DNA of 36,938 bases from a virus, in IMG/VR virus record IMGVR_UViG_3300025120_012093, positions 1 through 36,938 of that record; one strand, 5' to 3'. The notes beneath the pieces were generated by a model. The model was given only the letters and a program-made list of their open reading frames with translations. It made no database searches and was not told where the DNA came from. Each line of letters begins with the position of its first letter. Position 1 is the stretch's first letter. Below are positions 23,265-30,055 of this stretch, in pieces. The translations under genes and the position numbers were made by a program.

Positions 23265-24016
23265 TCTCAGTAATAATACCAACATATAAAAATCCAGAAA
23301 TGTTAGATTTATGTTTAGAATCTGCAATCAAAGGACAAACAAAAGAAAACCAAATAATAGTAGTAGTTGATGGTTTTTATGACTTAAATAAAGAAGTCTT
23401 AGAAAAATGGGAAGATAGTATAGAGATTCTAAATTTAGAAGAAAATGTAGGTTTATGTAGAGGAACTAATTTAGGTGTTTATAATGCTCAATATGAAGAT
23501 ATTTTAATTGTAAATGATGATAATGTTTTCCCACACCAATGGAATTTAAAGTTAGAACATTGGAAGCTTCAAGATAATCAAATGATTGTCCCTAATCAAA
23601 TAGAGCCTAATCCATCTATATTTCCTCAATTTCATATAAAAGATTTTGGATCTGATGTTGAGTTATTTAATTTAAATGATTTTATTTCATATGAAAGTGC
23701 AATATCAAAAGATAAAATGGATATAGCAGGTTCAACATTACCCATTTATATGAAAAAATTAGATTATATAAGAATTGGGGGTTGGGATGAGAATTATGAA
23801 TTAGGTATGGTAGCCGATTGGGATTTTTTTCTTAAATGTAACCTATCAGGAATAAGATCATCAAGAGTGTATAATTGTCATTTCTATCATTTTGCTTCAG
23901 TTTCAACAAATGGGGAAAAGAGACAACGTGCAGAACAAAATGGACATGATTATTCCCAATATAAGTGGGGAAGTTATATAAAACATAATTCTTCTACAAA
24001 TTTAAAATATTTATAA
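23261..24016 (+). CDS. glycosyltransferase family 2
   Basis: A 251-residue GT2 enzyme: MISVIIPTYKNPEMLDLCLESA is the standard first helix and strand, ENVGLCRGTNLGVYNA is the usual mid motif, and VNDDN at 84-88 is the metal-binding acidic cluster. IGGWDENYELGMVADWDFFLK matches the acceptor and catalytic-base region (GGWDE...DWDF). I use the ATG at 23261, overlapping the previous stop as ATGA; an in-frame ATG 12 bases earlier is less likely. This is the last recognisable glycan gene. Confidence 0.9.
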   Translation: MISVIIPTYKNPEMLDLCLESAIKGQTKENQIIVVVDGFYDLNKEVLEKWEDSIEILNLEENVGLCRGTNLGVYNAQYEDILIVNDDNVFPHQWNLKLEHWKLQDNQMIVPNQIEPNPSIFPQFHIKDFGSDVELFNLNDFISYESAISKDKMDIAGSTLPIYMKKLDYIRIGGWDENYELGMVADWDFFLKCNLSGIRSSRVYNCHFYHFASVSTNGEKRQRAEQNGHDYSQYKWGSYIKHNSSTNLKYL

Positions 24017-24017
24017 A

Positions 24018-24353
24018 ATGAACCTTCAATCCCCCAATATTATGGATAAAGAAACATATAGAGAAGTAACCCAAATTGAAATCACATATAATACTAAAAA
24101 AGATTTAGATGAATTAGCATCAAGTGATCAATTTAAATCATTTATATTAAAACGTACATTAGAAGAAATAGAATTTGCTTTAGAAAATGATTTGGAAAAG
24201 ATAGAAATTTTTAATATATTTAATCTATCTTTAATAATAGAACTAGAACGGAAGAATTTTAAAAGTGTATTAAATAAAGTTATGAATTCATATGCTGAGG
24301 ATGAAGATTTTGAAAAGTGTAACCAAATAAAACAATTAATAGAAAAAATATGA
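24018..24353 (+). CDS. hypothetical protein with UVR-like C-terminus
   Basis: A 111-residue helical protein. Its end (NFKSVLNKVMNSYAEDEDFEKCNQIKQLIEKI region, residues 79-111) has the pattern E-D-[FY]-E-x-C-x-x-I found in UVR-type helical hairpins, which mediate protein contacts. The protein at 26059 ends in the same pattern, so the two look like paralogs. Function unknown. The gene starts 1 base after the last glycosyltransferase stop and overlaps the next small gene (ATGA). Confidence 0.6.
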   Translation: MNLQSPNIMDKETYREVTQIEITYNTKKDLDELASSDQFKSFILKRTLEEIEFALENDLEKIEIFNIFNLSLIIELERKNFKSVLNKVMNSYAEDEDFEKCNQIKQLIEKI

Positions 24354-24508
24354 CACAATACAAATACTATTCTTTATCAGATTCCTTAAAAGAACCAATG
24401 GGAAAAATTGAGGCCCAAAATTTAGAAAAAGCAATAAAAAAGGCAGCTGAAAAAAAACAATTAAGTATAAAAAACTTTTTAGAGTTATTTAAAATAGAAG
24501 AAGTATAA
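24350..24508 (+). CDS. small hypothetical protein
   Basis: A 52-residue lysine-rich ORF beginning MTQYKYYSLSDSLKEPMGK, whose ATG overlaps the previous stop (ATGA) and whose stop lies 1 base before the next ATG. It consists of two predicted helices. No known family is evident. The tight packing on both sides is the main reason to believe it is a gene. Confidence 0.6.
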   Translation: MTQYKYYSLSDSLKEPMGKIEAQNLEKAIKKAAEKKQLSIKNFLELFKIEEV

Positions 24509-24509
24509 A

Positions 24510-24944
24510 ATGTCAAAAAAAGAAATACATGATCCTTGGAGTGATGATTTAAAAAATCTATTTAATGGGATATTAGGATCTGAAATAAAACTCAAAGATA
24601 ATATTGATGCTACTGAAGAAAAAGTATTTTGTTTATTTATTAAAAAGTTAGATGAAACTTTTGAAATGGAGAATAAAATATACGAAACCGCAGGGATAGA
24701 TTTAAATAAAATAAATGATGGGTTGTGGTTTGTAGTTGAAAATAGTTTTAGATTTTTATACGGAGAAGATGCTACAGAATTGATAATGTGGTATGTACTT
24801 AATAGAACTGATGAAAATGGGGAAATAGAATATTTACAAGATGAAGATGGAAAAAAACATATTATTGATACTCCTCAAAAACTATTTAAACAAATAAAAG
24901 GAAGACATAGAACCGGAGGAGACTCACCAATTACATCTTTTTAA
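24510..24944 (+). CDS. hypothetical protein
   Basis: A 144-residue acidic protein I do not recognise. It starts with SKKEIHDPWSDDLKNLFNG and has a central segment NDGLWFVVENSFRFLYGED, and ends with KGRHRTGGDSPITSF. No metal motif, membrane segment or signal is visible. The gene is separated from the next by 23 bases and lies in a run of small accessory genes. Confidence 0.65.
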   Translation: MSKKEIHDPWSDDLKNLFNGILGSEIKLKDNIDATEEKVFCLFIKKLDETFEMENKIYETAGIDLNKINDGLWFVVENSFRFLYGEDATELIMWYVLNRTDENGEIEYLQDEDGKKHIIDTPQKLFKQIKGRHRTGGDSPITSF

Positions 24945-24967
24945 AAGGTTACATATAATTATAAGTT

Positions 24968-25270
24968 ATGAATAAAGAAAATTTAATAATGATACCTTGC
25001 AAAAGTTGCAAGGAACCAATGCCAGAGTTAAGATTAACCAAATTTGGATATCATGTTTGTGTAAATTGTTCAACTACATCAGCATATAGAGCTATTAATA
25101 CAACAAATGGGACAGGTGACCACACTTGGAATGAAATGCAAGTAGTCACCCAGGAACAATTTGATCAATACAATGGTCAAAAAGACGCAACCTCAGGTTT
25201 TGATAAAATTGAAGAAAATAAAGAAGAAAATAATTTACAAGGACCATTTACTATAATAAAAACAGATTAA
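24968..25270 (+). CDS. C4 zinc-finger hypothetical protein
   Basis: A 100-residue protein with a four-cysteine finger near the N-terminus: C11-x2-C14 and C31-x2-C34, 16 residues apart. The layout resembles the zinc knuckle of DksA/TraR-type and zinc-ribbon proteins, but the coiled-coil of DksA is missing. The C-terminal half is acidic and probably flexible. It overlaps the next gene's start by one base (TAATG). Confidence 0.62.
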   Translation: MNKENLIMIPCKSCKEPMPELRLTKFGYHVCVNCSTTSAYRAINTTNGTGDHTWNEMQVVTQEQFDQYNGQKDATSGFDKIEENKEENNLQGPFTIIKTD

Positions 25271-25902
25271 TGCCCAAACCAAAACCATTAACAAAAGAAA
25301 TGATTTTGGCTGCTATGAATAAGACTAAGTCTAATAGAGCAGCGGCAAGGTATTTAAATGTTTCTTATCAACATTATAAAAAATGGGCTAAATTATATGA
25401 ATCAAATAAAGAAGAATATAAATCTTTATTTGCTCAGCATTTAAATCAAGCAGGTGTAGGAATTCCTAAATTTTTAAATGGTGGTGGAAAAGAACCTCCT
25501 TTATTAGATATAATAGAAGGCAGAGTAGACGCATCTTCATTTTCACCAGAAAAAATAAAATATAGATTAGTTACTGATGGACACTTAGAAGAAAAATGTA
25601 ATAGTTGTGGATTTCAAGAAAGAAGGGTATTAGACTATAAAATGCCTTTATTGTTACATTTTAAGGATAATAATAAAAAAAACTATAGAAAAGAGAATAT
25701 TCAATTTCTTTGCTATAATTGTTACTATTTATCAATAGGTGATTTATTTACTAATAAACAAATTGAGGGTATTGAAGACCATAAACCAGTTAACCAGGGA
25801 GAAGTTGATTGGGAAGTAGATGAATATACTAAACAAAGATTAGAAGAACTTGGTTTAGGAGATATTAACGATGATGAATATGATATAATTTCAAGAGTAT
25901 GA
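25270..25902 (+). CDS. HTH protein with degenerate HNH-like zinc domain
   Basis: A 210-residue protein. Residues 11-40 (ILAAMNKTKSNRAAARYLNV then YQHYKKWAK) look like a Fis- or terminase-type helix-turn-helix. Further on, C110-x2-C113, H130, a KENIQFLCYNC block and C148-x2-C151 follow the outline of an HNH nuclease zinc fold, but the first-histidine DH pair and final CxxCH histidine are altered (CYNCYY), so catalysis is doubtful. It may be an HNH-derived DNA-binding protein or a virus-type regulator. The stop overlaps the next gene (ATGA). Confidence 0.6.
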   Translation: MPKPKPLTKEMILAAMNKTKSNRAAARYLNVSYQHYKKWAKLYESNKEEYKSLFAQHLNQAGVGIPKFLNGGGKEPPLLDIIEGRVDASSFSPEKIKYRLVTDGHLEEKCNSCGFQERRVLDYKMPLLLHFKDNNKKNYRKENIQFLCYNCYYLSIGDLFTNKQIEGIEDHKPVNQGEVDWEVDEYTKQRLEELGLGDINDDEYDIISRV

Positions 25903-26057
25903 AGTATAGAAAGAAACATGATAAACTTATAAAAGATTATGATGCTCAAAAATCCAGACATCTAGAGAAATTAGCAAAAAAGATGTTAGATGAAGATGAC
26001 AAAATGAATAAATTAAAACAAAAAAACATCAAAGGTGATTTTTTAGATAAATTTTAA
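25899..26057 (+). CDS. small basic helical protein
   Basis: A 52-residue ORF, very rich in Lys and Asp, starting MKYRKKHDKLIKDYDAQKSR. Its ATG overlaps the previous stop and its stop lies 1 base before the next ATG, so it fills the gap exactly. It looks like one long charged helix. Function unknown. Confidence 0.58.
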   Translation: MKYRKKHDKLIKDYDAQKSRHLEKLAKKMLDEDDKMNKLKQKNIKGDFLDKF

Positions 26058-26058
26058 A

Positions 26059-26355
26059 ATGGCGTATTTAGTAAATATAGAAACACTTGATGATTTAAGT
26101 GAGATTTATTCTCAAGATTTATCAATCTCCCAAGCTATAGCTATGTCAATATTAGATAACCTAAATACAACACGAAGGTGGGTTCCTGCCTTAGAAATTT
26201 ATATTTCAAATAGTGACAAAACATTTAATTACTCAGTAGATAGACAAAGTTTTATACCTGTACTTGAAAAATGTTTAAAAGTTCATGAAATAAAAGAAGA
26301 TTATGAAACGTGTCATACAATAAATAAAGCAATACAAAAACTAAAAAAACAATAA
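26059..26355 (+). CDS. hypothetical protein with UVR-like C-terminus, paralog of the 24018 gene
   Basis: A 98-residue protein whose C-terminal 33 residues (SFIPVLEKCLKVHEIKEDYE followed by TCHTINKAIQKL) parallel the end of the protein at 24018: same hydrophobic spacing, then E-D-[YF]-E-x-C-x-x-I-x-x-x-I. The N-terminal part contains ISQAIAMSILDNL. The two genes are 1.7 kb apart and each is next to a 52-residue gene. A duplicated module is likely; the function is unknown. Confidence 0.6.
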   Translation: MAYLVNIETLDDLSEIYSQDLSISQAIAMSILDNLNTTRRWVPALEIYISNSDKTFNYSVDRQSFIPVLEKCLKVHEIKEDYETCHTINKAIQKLKKQ

Positions 26356-26356
26356 A

Positions 26357-26488
26357 ATGGTAAAAATGAAAAATGGGACTCCCTCGGTTAGTAAAAAGAA
26401 AAGACCAGGTATACATTCAAAATCAAAGTCTTCTAAATTAAAAAGTTCTAGAAATTATAAGAAAAAATATAGAGGTCAAGGAAAATGA
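26357..26488 (+). CDS. small Lys/Ser/Arg-rich basic protein
   Basis: A 43-residue ORF with about 40% Lys plus Arg and many serines, starting MVKMKNGTPSVSKKKRPG and ending KKKYRGQGK. It starts one base after the previous stop and its stop overlaps the lipoprotein gene start (ATGA). Such peptides could bind nucleic acid, but no family is recognisable. Confidence 0.55.
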   Translation: MVKMKNGTPSVSKKKRPGIHSKSKSSKLKSSRNYKKKYRGQGK

Positions 26489-26670
26489 AAAAATTAATTT
26501 GGGTTATATTAATATTTTCATTACATTCATGTACACAATATAAGAGATGGAAGTGCAACAGAATAGTTAAAAAATTAAATTATACCCAACCACACCAAAG
26601 TTATAGTGACAAACCAACAAAAAGAAGAGTATGGAAAGTAGTAGGACATACTCACCATCGTAGTTATTAA
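26485..26670 (+). CDS. small predicted lipoprotein
   Basis: A 61-residue protein with a lipoprotein signal: KK followed by the hydrophobic segment LIWVILIFSLHSC, so the lipobox cysteine is C16. The mature part is short, basic, and ends HTHHRSY. It would be exported and lipidated at the host membrane. Phage lipoproteins often block further infection at the cell surface; that role here is only a possibility. Confidence 0.6.
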   Translation: MKKLIWVILIFSLHSCTQYKRWKCNRIVKKLNYTQPHQSYSDKPTKRRVWKVVGHTHHRSY

Positions 26671-26691
26671 TCAAAAATAAAAAATAAAGTT

Positions 26692-26808
26692 ATGAGTAAA
26701 AATTCACCTAGACAAAATACTAGACAAATTGATATTTGGAGAGATTGGTTTATAAAAAGTTTTAGAAAACCTGTTAAACAGAACCCAAAATTTGGTAAAA
26801 GAAAATAA
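26692..26808 (+). CDS. small basic protein
   Basis: A 38-residue ORF starting MSKNSPRQNTRQIDIWRDW and ending KFGKRK, preceded by the usual AAAATAAAGTT leader. It is strongly basic with a short tryptophan-rich helix. It is followed at once by the hairpin and promoter cassette. Function unknown. Confidence 0.5.
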   Translation: MSKNSPRQNTRQIDIWRDWFIKSFRKPVKQNPKFGKRK

Positions 26809-26828
26809 AGACTTCTGCATATACGCTT

Positions 26829-26844
26829 GGCTCCCGCAGGGAGC
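26829..26844 (+). terminator. stem-loop in cassette 1, possible terminator
   Basis: GCTCCC at 26830-26835 pairs with GGGAGC at 26839-26844 around a GCA triloop. Only TTT follows before the promoter, so as an intrinsic terminator it would be weak or act mainly as a transcript-end stem. Confidence 0.5.
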
Positions 26845-26858
26845 TTTCGTATATTTAC
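26845..26858 (+). promoter_or_regulatory. promoter in cassette 1, TTTCGTATATTTAC
   Basis: Exact match to the element at 7455-7468 (TTTCGTATATTTAC), with TATATTTA as the presumed -7 box. A start of transcription around 26864 would give a short leader before the ATG at 26868. Confidence 0.62.
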
Positions 26859-26867
26859 CACGTAGTT

Positions 26868-26945
26868 ATGAGTAGCACAAGTTGTGAAATAACCTCACTT
26901 ATGAGAATAATAAGAAATTGCCTTAATAGAGTTGGCGTAATTTAA
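26868..26945 (+). CDS. possible 25-residue micro-ORF behind cassette promoter
   Basis: ATG to TAA with 25 codons, starting MSSTSCEITSLM. It follows the promoter closely and its start context AGTTATG is like that of other genes here. It has no recognisable feature and may be only an open leader of the next gene at 26981. Confidence 0.3.
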   Translation: MSSTSCEITSLMRIIRNCLNRVGVI

Positions 26946-26980
26946 AATAAATTAGCTCTTATAATTAAAAAATAAAGGTT

Positions 26981-27205
26981 ATGATTAGATATATAGCAAA
27001 ATCCAAAAAAACAAGTAAATCACTATTACCAGGTAATTATGCAACTCCTGCAAATTTAATTAAAGCAGTTAAAGCAGCTGGGTATGGTCTTCAAGATTTA
27101 ACAATTCAAACATTCCAAGAAATGGAATTAGAAGGTGCAGATGGTAGAAATACATCAAGAGGTAAGCAATTTTCATCTAGAAAAAATAAAAACCATACTA
27201 GATAA
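26981..27205 (+). CDS. hypothetical basic protein
   Basis: A 74-residue protein preceded by AAAAAATAAAGGTTATG, the common start leader of this phage. It begins MIRYIAKSKKTSKSLLPG and has the helix NLIKAVKAAGYGLQDLTIQT; the end (RGKQFSSRKNKNHTR) is strongly basic. No family is recognised. It is the first solid gene of the unit behind the hairpin-promoter cassette at 26810. Confidence 0.6.
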   Translation: MIRYIAKSKKTSKSLLPGNYATPANLIKAVKAAGYGLQDLTIQTFQEMELEGADGRNTSRGKQFSSRKNKNHTR

Positions 27206-27208
27206 ATA

Positions 27209-27652
27209 ATGGCATTATTCAAATTTCAAAATTTAAACAAGCATGGTAATCTAAGAACTAGAATAGTTCATAGTCCTACCTCACAATTTTCATTTAATCC
27301 ATCTGGTTATGGTAAATTTGTAAATGTACAAAGATTTTACTATGAAATGAAACACACATATTTAAGTGCTTCATTGTATACAGATGCTAATGGTGATAAA
27401 TTTATATTACCATCAATGGAAAAGGTACATCCTGAAACAACATTAGATGATATTAAAAATATCAAACCAAAAGTTGTAAAACGAAAGGACCCAATTATAG
27501 AAACTAGTATGAGTAGCTCAAGTGATGTTGAATATATAACTAGATATTTCCCAGATTCAGGTAAGATATATTGTGATTGTCCTGGTACATGGAGAGCAAA
27601 AGATAGAAGATGTAAGCATATCAAAGCAATGGAATTAAAAGTTAAAAAGTGA
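27209..27652 (+). CDS. SWIM-type zinc-finger protein
   Basis: A 147-residue protein with a C-terminal SWIM signature, CxC-xn-CxH: C122-D-C124 and C135-K-H137 in the segment YCDCPGTWRAKDRRCKHI. SWIM fingers bind DNA or proteins and are found in MuDR transposases, SWI2/SNF2 helicases and Zn-binding recombination accessory proteins. The N-terminal 110 residues are not recognised. A role in DNA binding is an inference from the finger only. It overlaps the following small ORF through GTGA. Confidence 0.72.
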   Translation: MALFKFQNLNKHGNLRTRIVHSPTSQFSFNPSGYGKFVNVQRFYYEMKHTYLSASLYTDANGDKFILPSMEKVHPETTLDDIKNIKPKVVKRKDPIIETSMSSSSDVEYITRYFPDSGKIYCDCPGTWRAKDRRCKHIKAMELKVKK

Positions 27653-27774
27653 AAAGAAAAGGTAGATATTATTGTGAAGAACAATCGTCTTTATATTGGG
27701 AAGTCTATAATGAGATGAATAATATAAAAACAAAAAATAAAGGAACCAAAAAAGGTAAAAGATGTGTAAAGTAA
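27649..27774 (+). CDS. small basic protein with GTG start
   Basis: A 42-residue ORF using GTG at 27649, overlapping the previous stop (GTGA) and the next gene by 13 bases. It reads MKRKGRYYCEEQSSLYWEVY then a Lys-rich tail ending KKGKRCVK. The tight overlap supports it; the unusual start codon lowers the confidence. Confidence 0.42.
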   Translation: MKRKGRYYCEEQSSLYWEVYNEMNNIKTKNKGTKKGKRCVK

Positions 27775-28139
27775 GTTGGTGTAATAAAAACGATAGGTTT
27801 TATTTAAATGGGAAACCAAAAACTTACTGCTCATTACATTATAAAAGAGCAGGAAATGCTAATAGCAGGCCTTGGTTATTTTATAAAGCAGAACGAATAG
27901 CAATGGGTAAATTAGAATGTGAACATTGTGAAGATAATTATATTGAAAAATATCCTGATATTGATGTTAATATTTTAAGCTCAGTAATGGATGTTGACCA
28001 TATAAATTCAAAATTAAAAGGTACACAAGAAGGAGAACACCCCGATAATTATCAATTACTTTGTAAAACGTGTCATGCAATAAAATCCCATAAAGATGGA
28101 GATTATAAAAATAACAAATATAAAAATGGAAAGAGGTAG
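27762..28139 (+). CDS. HNH endonuclease-like protein
   Basis: A 125-residue protein with an HNH zinc fold: C53-x2-C56, then DVDHIN (H80 as the catalytic histidine), N96 in PDNYQLL, and C101-x2-C104-H105. An extra N-terminal set (C2, C7, C23, H26) may bind a second zinc. HNH enzymes of this size in T4-type phages are often homing-type or terminase-associated endonucleases; no insertion site is visible here, so a free-standing nuclease is the plain reading. It overlaps both neighbours. Confidence 0.76.
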   Translation: MCKVSWCNKNDRFYLNGKPKTYCSLHYKRAGNANSRPWLFYKAERIAMGKLECEHCEDNYIEKYPDIDVNILSSVMDVDHINSKLKGTQEGEHPDNYQLLCKTCHAIKSHKDGDYKNNKYKNGKR

Positions 28140-28551
28140 ACCAAAAGAAAATATTGAAGTAAGAGAAAAATGGGTTGAAATACATCATGAAGTTCCAACT
28201 AAACCAGAATTAGGATGGACTTCAAAATGGCATTATGATAAAAGCAAAAACCAATTTGGGGCTTGGAAAGTAGATAATACACCTCCAAAAGGTTGGAAAG
28301 CACCAAAAATCAAAGCTGAAAAAGGTAAGGCATATGCTAAGCAACCTGTAGTAATGGTATTTAAAACATCTAATCGTTCAAATGCTAAAATAAAAATGAA
28401 AATATGGAAAAATGAAAATATTGACTACATATTAACAGCTGATAAATTACCAGGTGTACCTGAAAAGGCAGAAATATTAGATGTGGGGGTAGGTGCAAGT
28501 TTTATAGAAACTTACAAGAAAAAGCACAAAATATTTGGAGGAGCGAAATAG
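28126..28551 (+). CDS. hypothetical protein
   Basis: A 141-residue protein starting MERGRPKENIEVREKWVEI, which I take from the ATG at 28126; an earlier in-frame ATG at 28096 lies deeper in the HNH gene. It has a GWTSKWHYDKSKNQFGAW block and a beta-rich end with YILTADKLPG. No family recognised. It ends just before the promoter-leader repeat. Confidence 0.58.
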   Translation: MERGRPKENIEVREKWVEIHHEVPTKPELGWTSKWHYDKSKNQFGAWKVDNTPPKGWKAPKIKAEKGKAYAKQPVVMVFKTSNRSNAKIKMKIWKNENIDYILTADKLPGVPEKAEILDVGVGASFIETYKKKHKIFGGAK

Positions 28552-28594
28552 GGTTCGTATATTTACATCGTAAGTTAAAAAAATAAAGGTTATG
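28545..28594 (+). promoter_or_regulatory. promoter-leader repeat, copy A
   Basis: GAAATAGGGTTCGTATATTTAC, then GTAAGTTAAAAAAATAAAGGTTATG. The promoter element TTCGTATATTTAC lies at 28554-28566 and the leader is shared with the copies at 28747-28821 and 30566-30640. It drives the 54-residue gene at 28592. Confidence 0.65.
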
Positions 28595-28756
28595 ATAAAA
28601 ATAAATGATTTAGTAAGTGTTTTTCAGTTTGGAACTGATACATTTAAAGTTAAAAGAATTCAAGGTAATAATGTTTTAATTCAGGGTGCTAATAAAGCAA
28701 CCACTACAGTTCATATTGATGATTGTATTAAAAAAACATTTAAAGTAATTGCGTAA
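28592..28756 (+). CDS. small hypothetical protein
   Basis: A 54-residue ORF with the standard AAATAAAGGTT leader. It is a compact beta-type sequence: FGTDTFKVKRIQGNNVLIQG and then a DDCIKKTFKVIA end, possibly a small SH3-like or cold-shock-like barrel, without a firm match. Its last codons are part of the next repeat copy. Confidence 0.55.
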   Translation: MIKINDLVSVFQFGTDTFKVKRIQGNNVLIQGANKATTTVHIDDCIKKTFKVIA

Positions 28757-28821
28757 ATATTTGGCTACCTGAAATAGGGTTCGTATATTTACCGAGTAAG
28801 TTAAAAAAATAAAGGTTATGA
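28747..28821 (+). repeat. 75-bp promoter-leader repeat, copy B
   Basis: This 75-base segment matches 30566-30640 at 69 of 75 positions without gaps. It spans the last codons of one gene (ATTGCGTAA), TTCGTATATTTAC at 28780-28792, and AAATAAAGGTTATG of the next gene. The promoter would drive the membrane-peptide gene at 28818. Confidence 0.72.
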
Positions 28822-28949
28822 AAAAAATGTTAGAATATATCAACAATAATATAATTGAATTTAGAGCAATTAGAGATTCTATATTATTAGTAGCAATGCT
28901 TTATGTAGCATGGTTAGGTTTTAAATTTATAATTTTAAATATAGCGTAA
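28818..28949 (+). CDS. small single-pass membrane protein
   Basis: A 43-residue ORF with a hydrophobic segment near the C-terminus (ILLVAMLYVAWLGFKFIIL), so probably a one-pass inner-membrane peptide. It starts in the leader repeat and its stop overlaps the next ATG (TAATG). The role is unknown. Confidence 0.5.
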   Translation: MKKMLEYINNNIIEFRAIRDSILLVAMLYVAWLGFKFIILNIA

Positions 28950-29332
28950 TGTATAAGCAAGAAGTTGAAAATATAGTAAATGAGGTTTATCCATTAATAA
29001 AAGAATATTATGGTAAATCTAAATTTAATGGTGAAACACCTAAAGTAGATTATCATCATAGTATTTGGGCTCGTATTACAGGAATAAATGAAGCTGAAGG
29101 TGATTTTATGCCTGCAGCTGATTTTGAGCGTGAAACAAATACAATCTGGATTTATTACCCAGAAGCAATAAATGAAAAATGGGTTATTCAAACACTAATA
29201 CATGAATACACTCATTACCTTCAAGATGGAGATGAAATGAAGAGATTATATGATGAAGAAGGGTATGAATATGATAATCACCCATTTGAATTAGAAGCAA
29301 TAAAAAAAGAAGAAGATTGGTACAAATTTTAA
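28949..29332 (+). CDS. HExxH zincin-like metalloprotein
   Basis: A 127-residue protein with HEYTH at 85-89 in the helix TLIHEYTHYLQD, preceded by a beta strand (TNTIWIYYPEAI), as in small zincin metallopeptidases. A third ligand could be one of the glutamates in HPFELEA at 111-117. This is the ImmA/SprT-like minimal layout, though I cannot assign it to a family. It could be a host-protein-cleaving protease or an inactive zinc binder. It starts on the previous stop (TAATG). Confidence 0.65.
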   Translation: MYKQEVENIVNEVYPLIKEYYGKSKFNGETPKVDYHHSIWARITGINEAEGDFMPAADFERETNTIWIYYPEAINEKWVIQTLIHEYTHYLQDGDEMKRLYDEEGYEYDNHPFELEAIKKEEDWYKF

Positions 29333-29358
29333 ATAAACAAAAACAAAAAATAAAAGTT

Positions 29359-29745
29359 ATGAAGATGCAAAAATCGTATGTTACCCCAAAATGGATAAAA
29401 ATTAAAGGAATTTATAAAGCAAATACTAATGGTTCAGATAAATATGGAACTAATTTCCCTATTAAGGGAGAATTAGATAATATGTCAATGGAATTTGTTG
29501 AAATGTTAGGAGTATTAACTCGTAAATTTGGTTGGGATTACATTATAGAAGATGTTTCTTTAGATTTATGGAAAGAAAGAATTTGGTCATTAATTGAAAA
29601 CGCTGGTTTACTTCAAGATATAGCTTGGAAATTAGAAAAAGAGGATGAAGTTGAAGATTCTTTTTATAAAGATGAAGATGAATTTGAAATGGAGGATAGA
29701 GAACCTACATTAGAAGAATTAAATAACTTAAATTTAGCAATATGA
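29359..29745 (+). CDS. acidic hypothetical protein
   Basis: A 128-residue protein starting MKMQKSYVTPKWIKIKGIY after the leader AAATAAAAGTT; an earlier in-frame ATG at 29317 would overlap the HExxH gene and lacks such a leader. The middle (NMSMEFVEMLGVLTRKFGWDYI) is helical and the end is a long run of Glu and Asp. Function unknown. Its stop overlaps the next start. Confidence 0.6.
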   Translation: MKMQKSYVTPKWIKIKGIYKANTNGSDKYGTNFPIKGELDNMSMEFVEMLGVLTRKFGWDYIIEDVSLDLWKERIWSLIENAGLLQDIAWKLEKEDEVEDSFYKDEDEFEMEDREPTLEELNNLNLAI

Positions 29746-29864
29746 ATCCTCAAGAATTATATGATAAGTTAATTCAAATTGATTTATTATTAGAAGATAA
29801 GTATCCATCTTTAGCTAAAGAAGTATTGGAAGTATTAATTGAAGAAATAAAACATACATTATGA
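29742..29864 (+). CDS. small helical protein
   Basis: A 40-residue leucine- and glutamate-rich ORF starting MNPQELYDKLIQIDLLLEDK. It overlaps the preceding stop (ATGA) and the following start (ATGA). It is probably a single amphipathic helix and could form a coiled coil. Function unknown. Confidence 0.52.
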   Translation: MNPQELYDKLIQIDLLLEDKYPSLAKEVLEVLIEEIKHTL

Positions 29865-30055
29865 ATTACATTTTAATATATTTTACAATAGGTTTTACTA
29901 TTACATTTTTGGTAGAATTTTTAACACAAGCTAAAGAATTTGTAGAAGATGAAAAATCAACTAATTTTGATTGGTTTGATAGAGTATTTAATATAACTTT
30001 ATGGCCTATTACAATTATGCTATTTATTAAAAATTTAAAAGATTTATTTAAATGA
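29861..30055 (+). CDS. small membrane protein
   Basis: A 64-residue protein with two hydrophobic segments, ILIYFTIGFTITFLVEFL at the N-terminus and FNITLWPITIMLFI near the end, joined by a charged loop with KEFVEDEKS. It is likely a two-pass inner membrane protein, coupled to both neighbours by ATGA overlaps. It might join the next membrane protein in a complex. Confidence 0.55.
   Translation: MNYILIYFTIGFTITFLVEFLTQAKEFVEDEKSTNFDWFDRVFNITLWPITIMLFIKNLKDLFK

Larger units (their letters stand above)
26810..26864 (+). repeat. hairpin-promoter cassette, copy 1
   Basis: This 55-base unit aligns without gaps to 33419-33473: both have GACTTC, 13 variable bases, GGCTCC-loop-GGGAGC, then TTCGTATATTTAC and ACGTA. 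A stem-loop followed at once by a promoter is the layout of the mobile promoter early stem-loop cassettes described in T4-type phages: the hairpin ends upstream transcription and the promoter restarts it. Confidence 0.72.
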
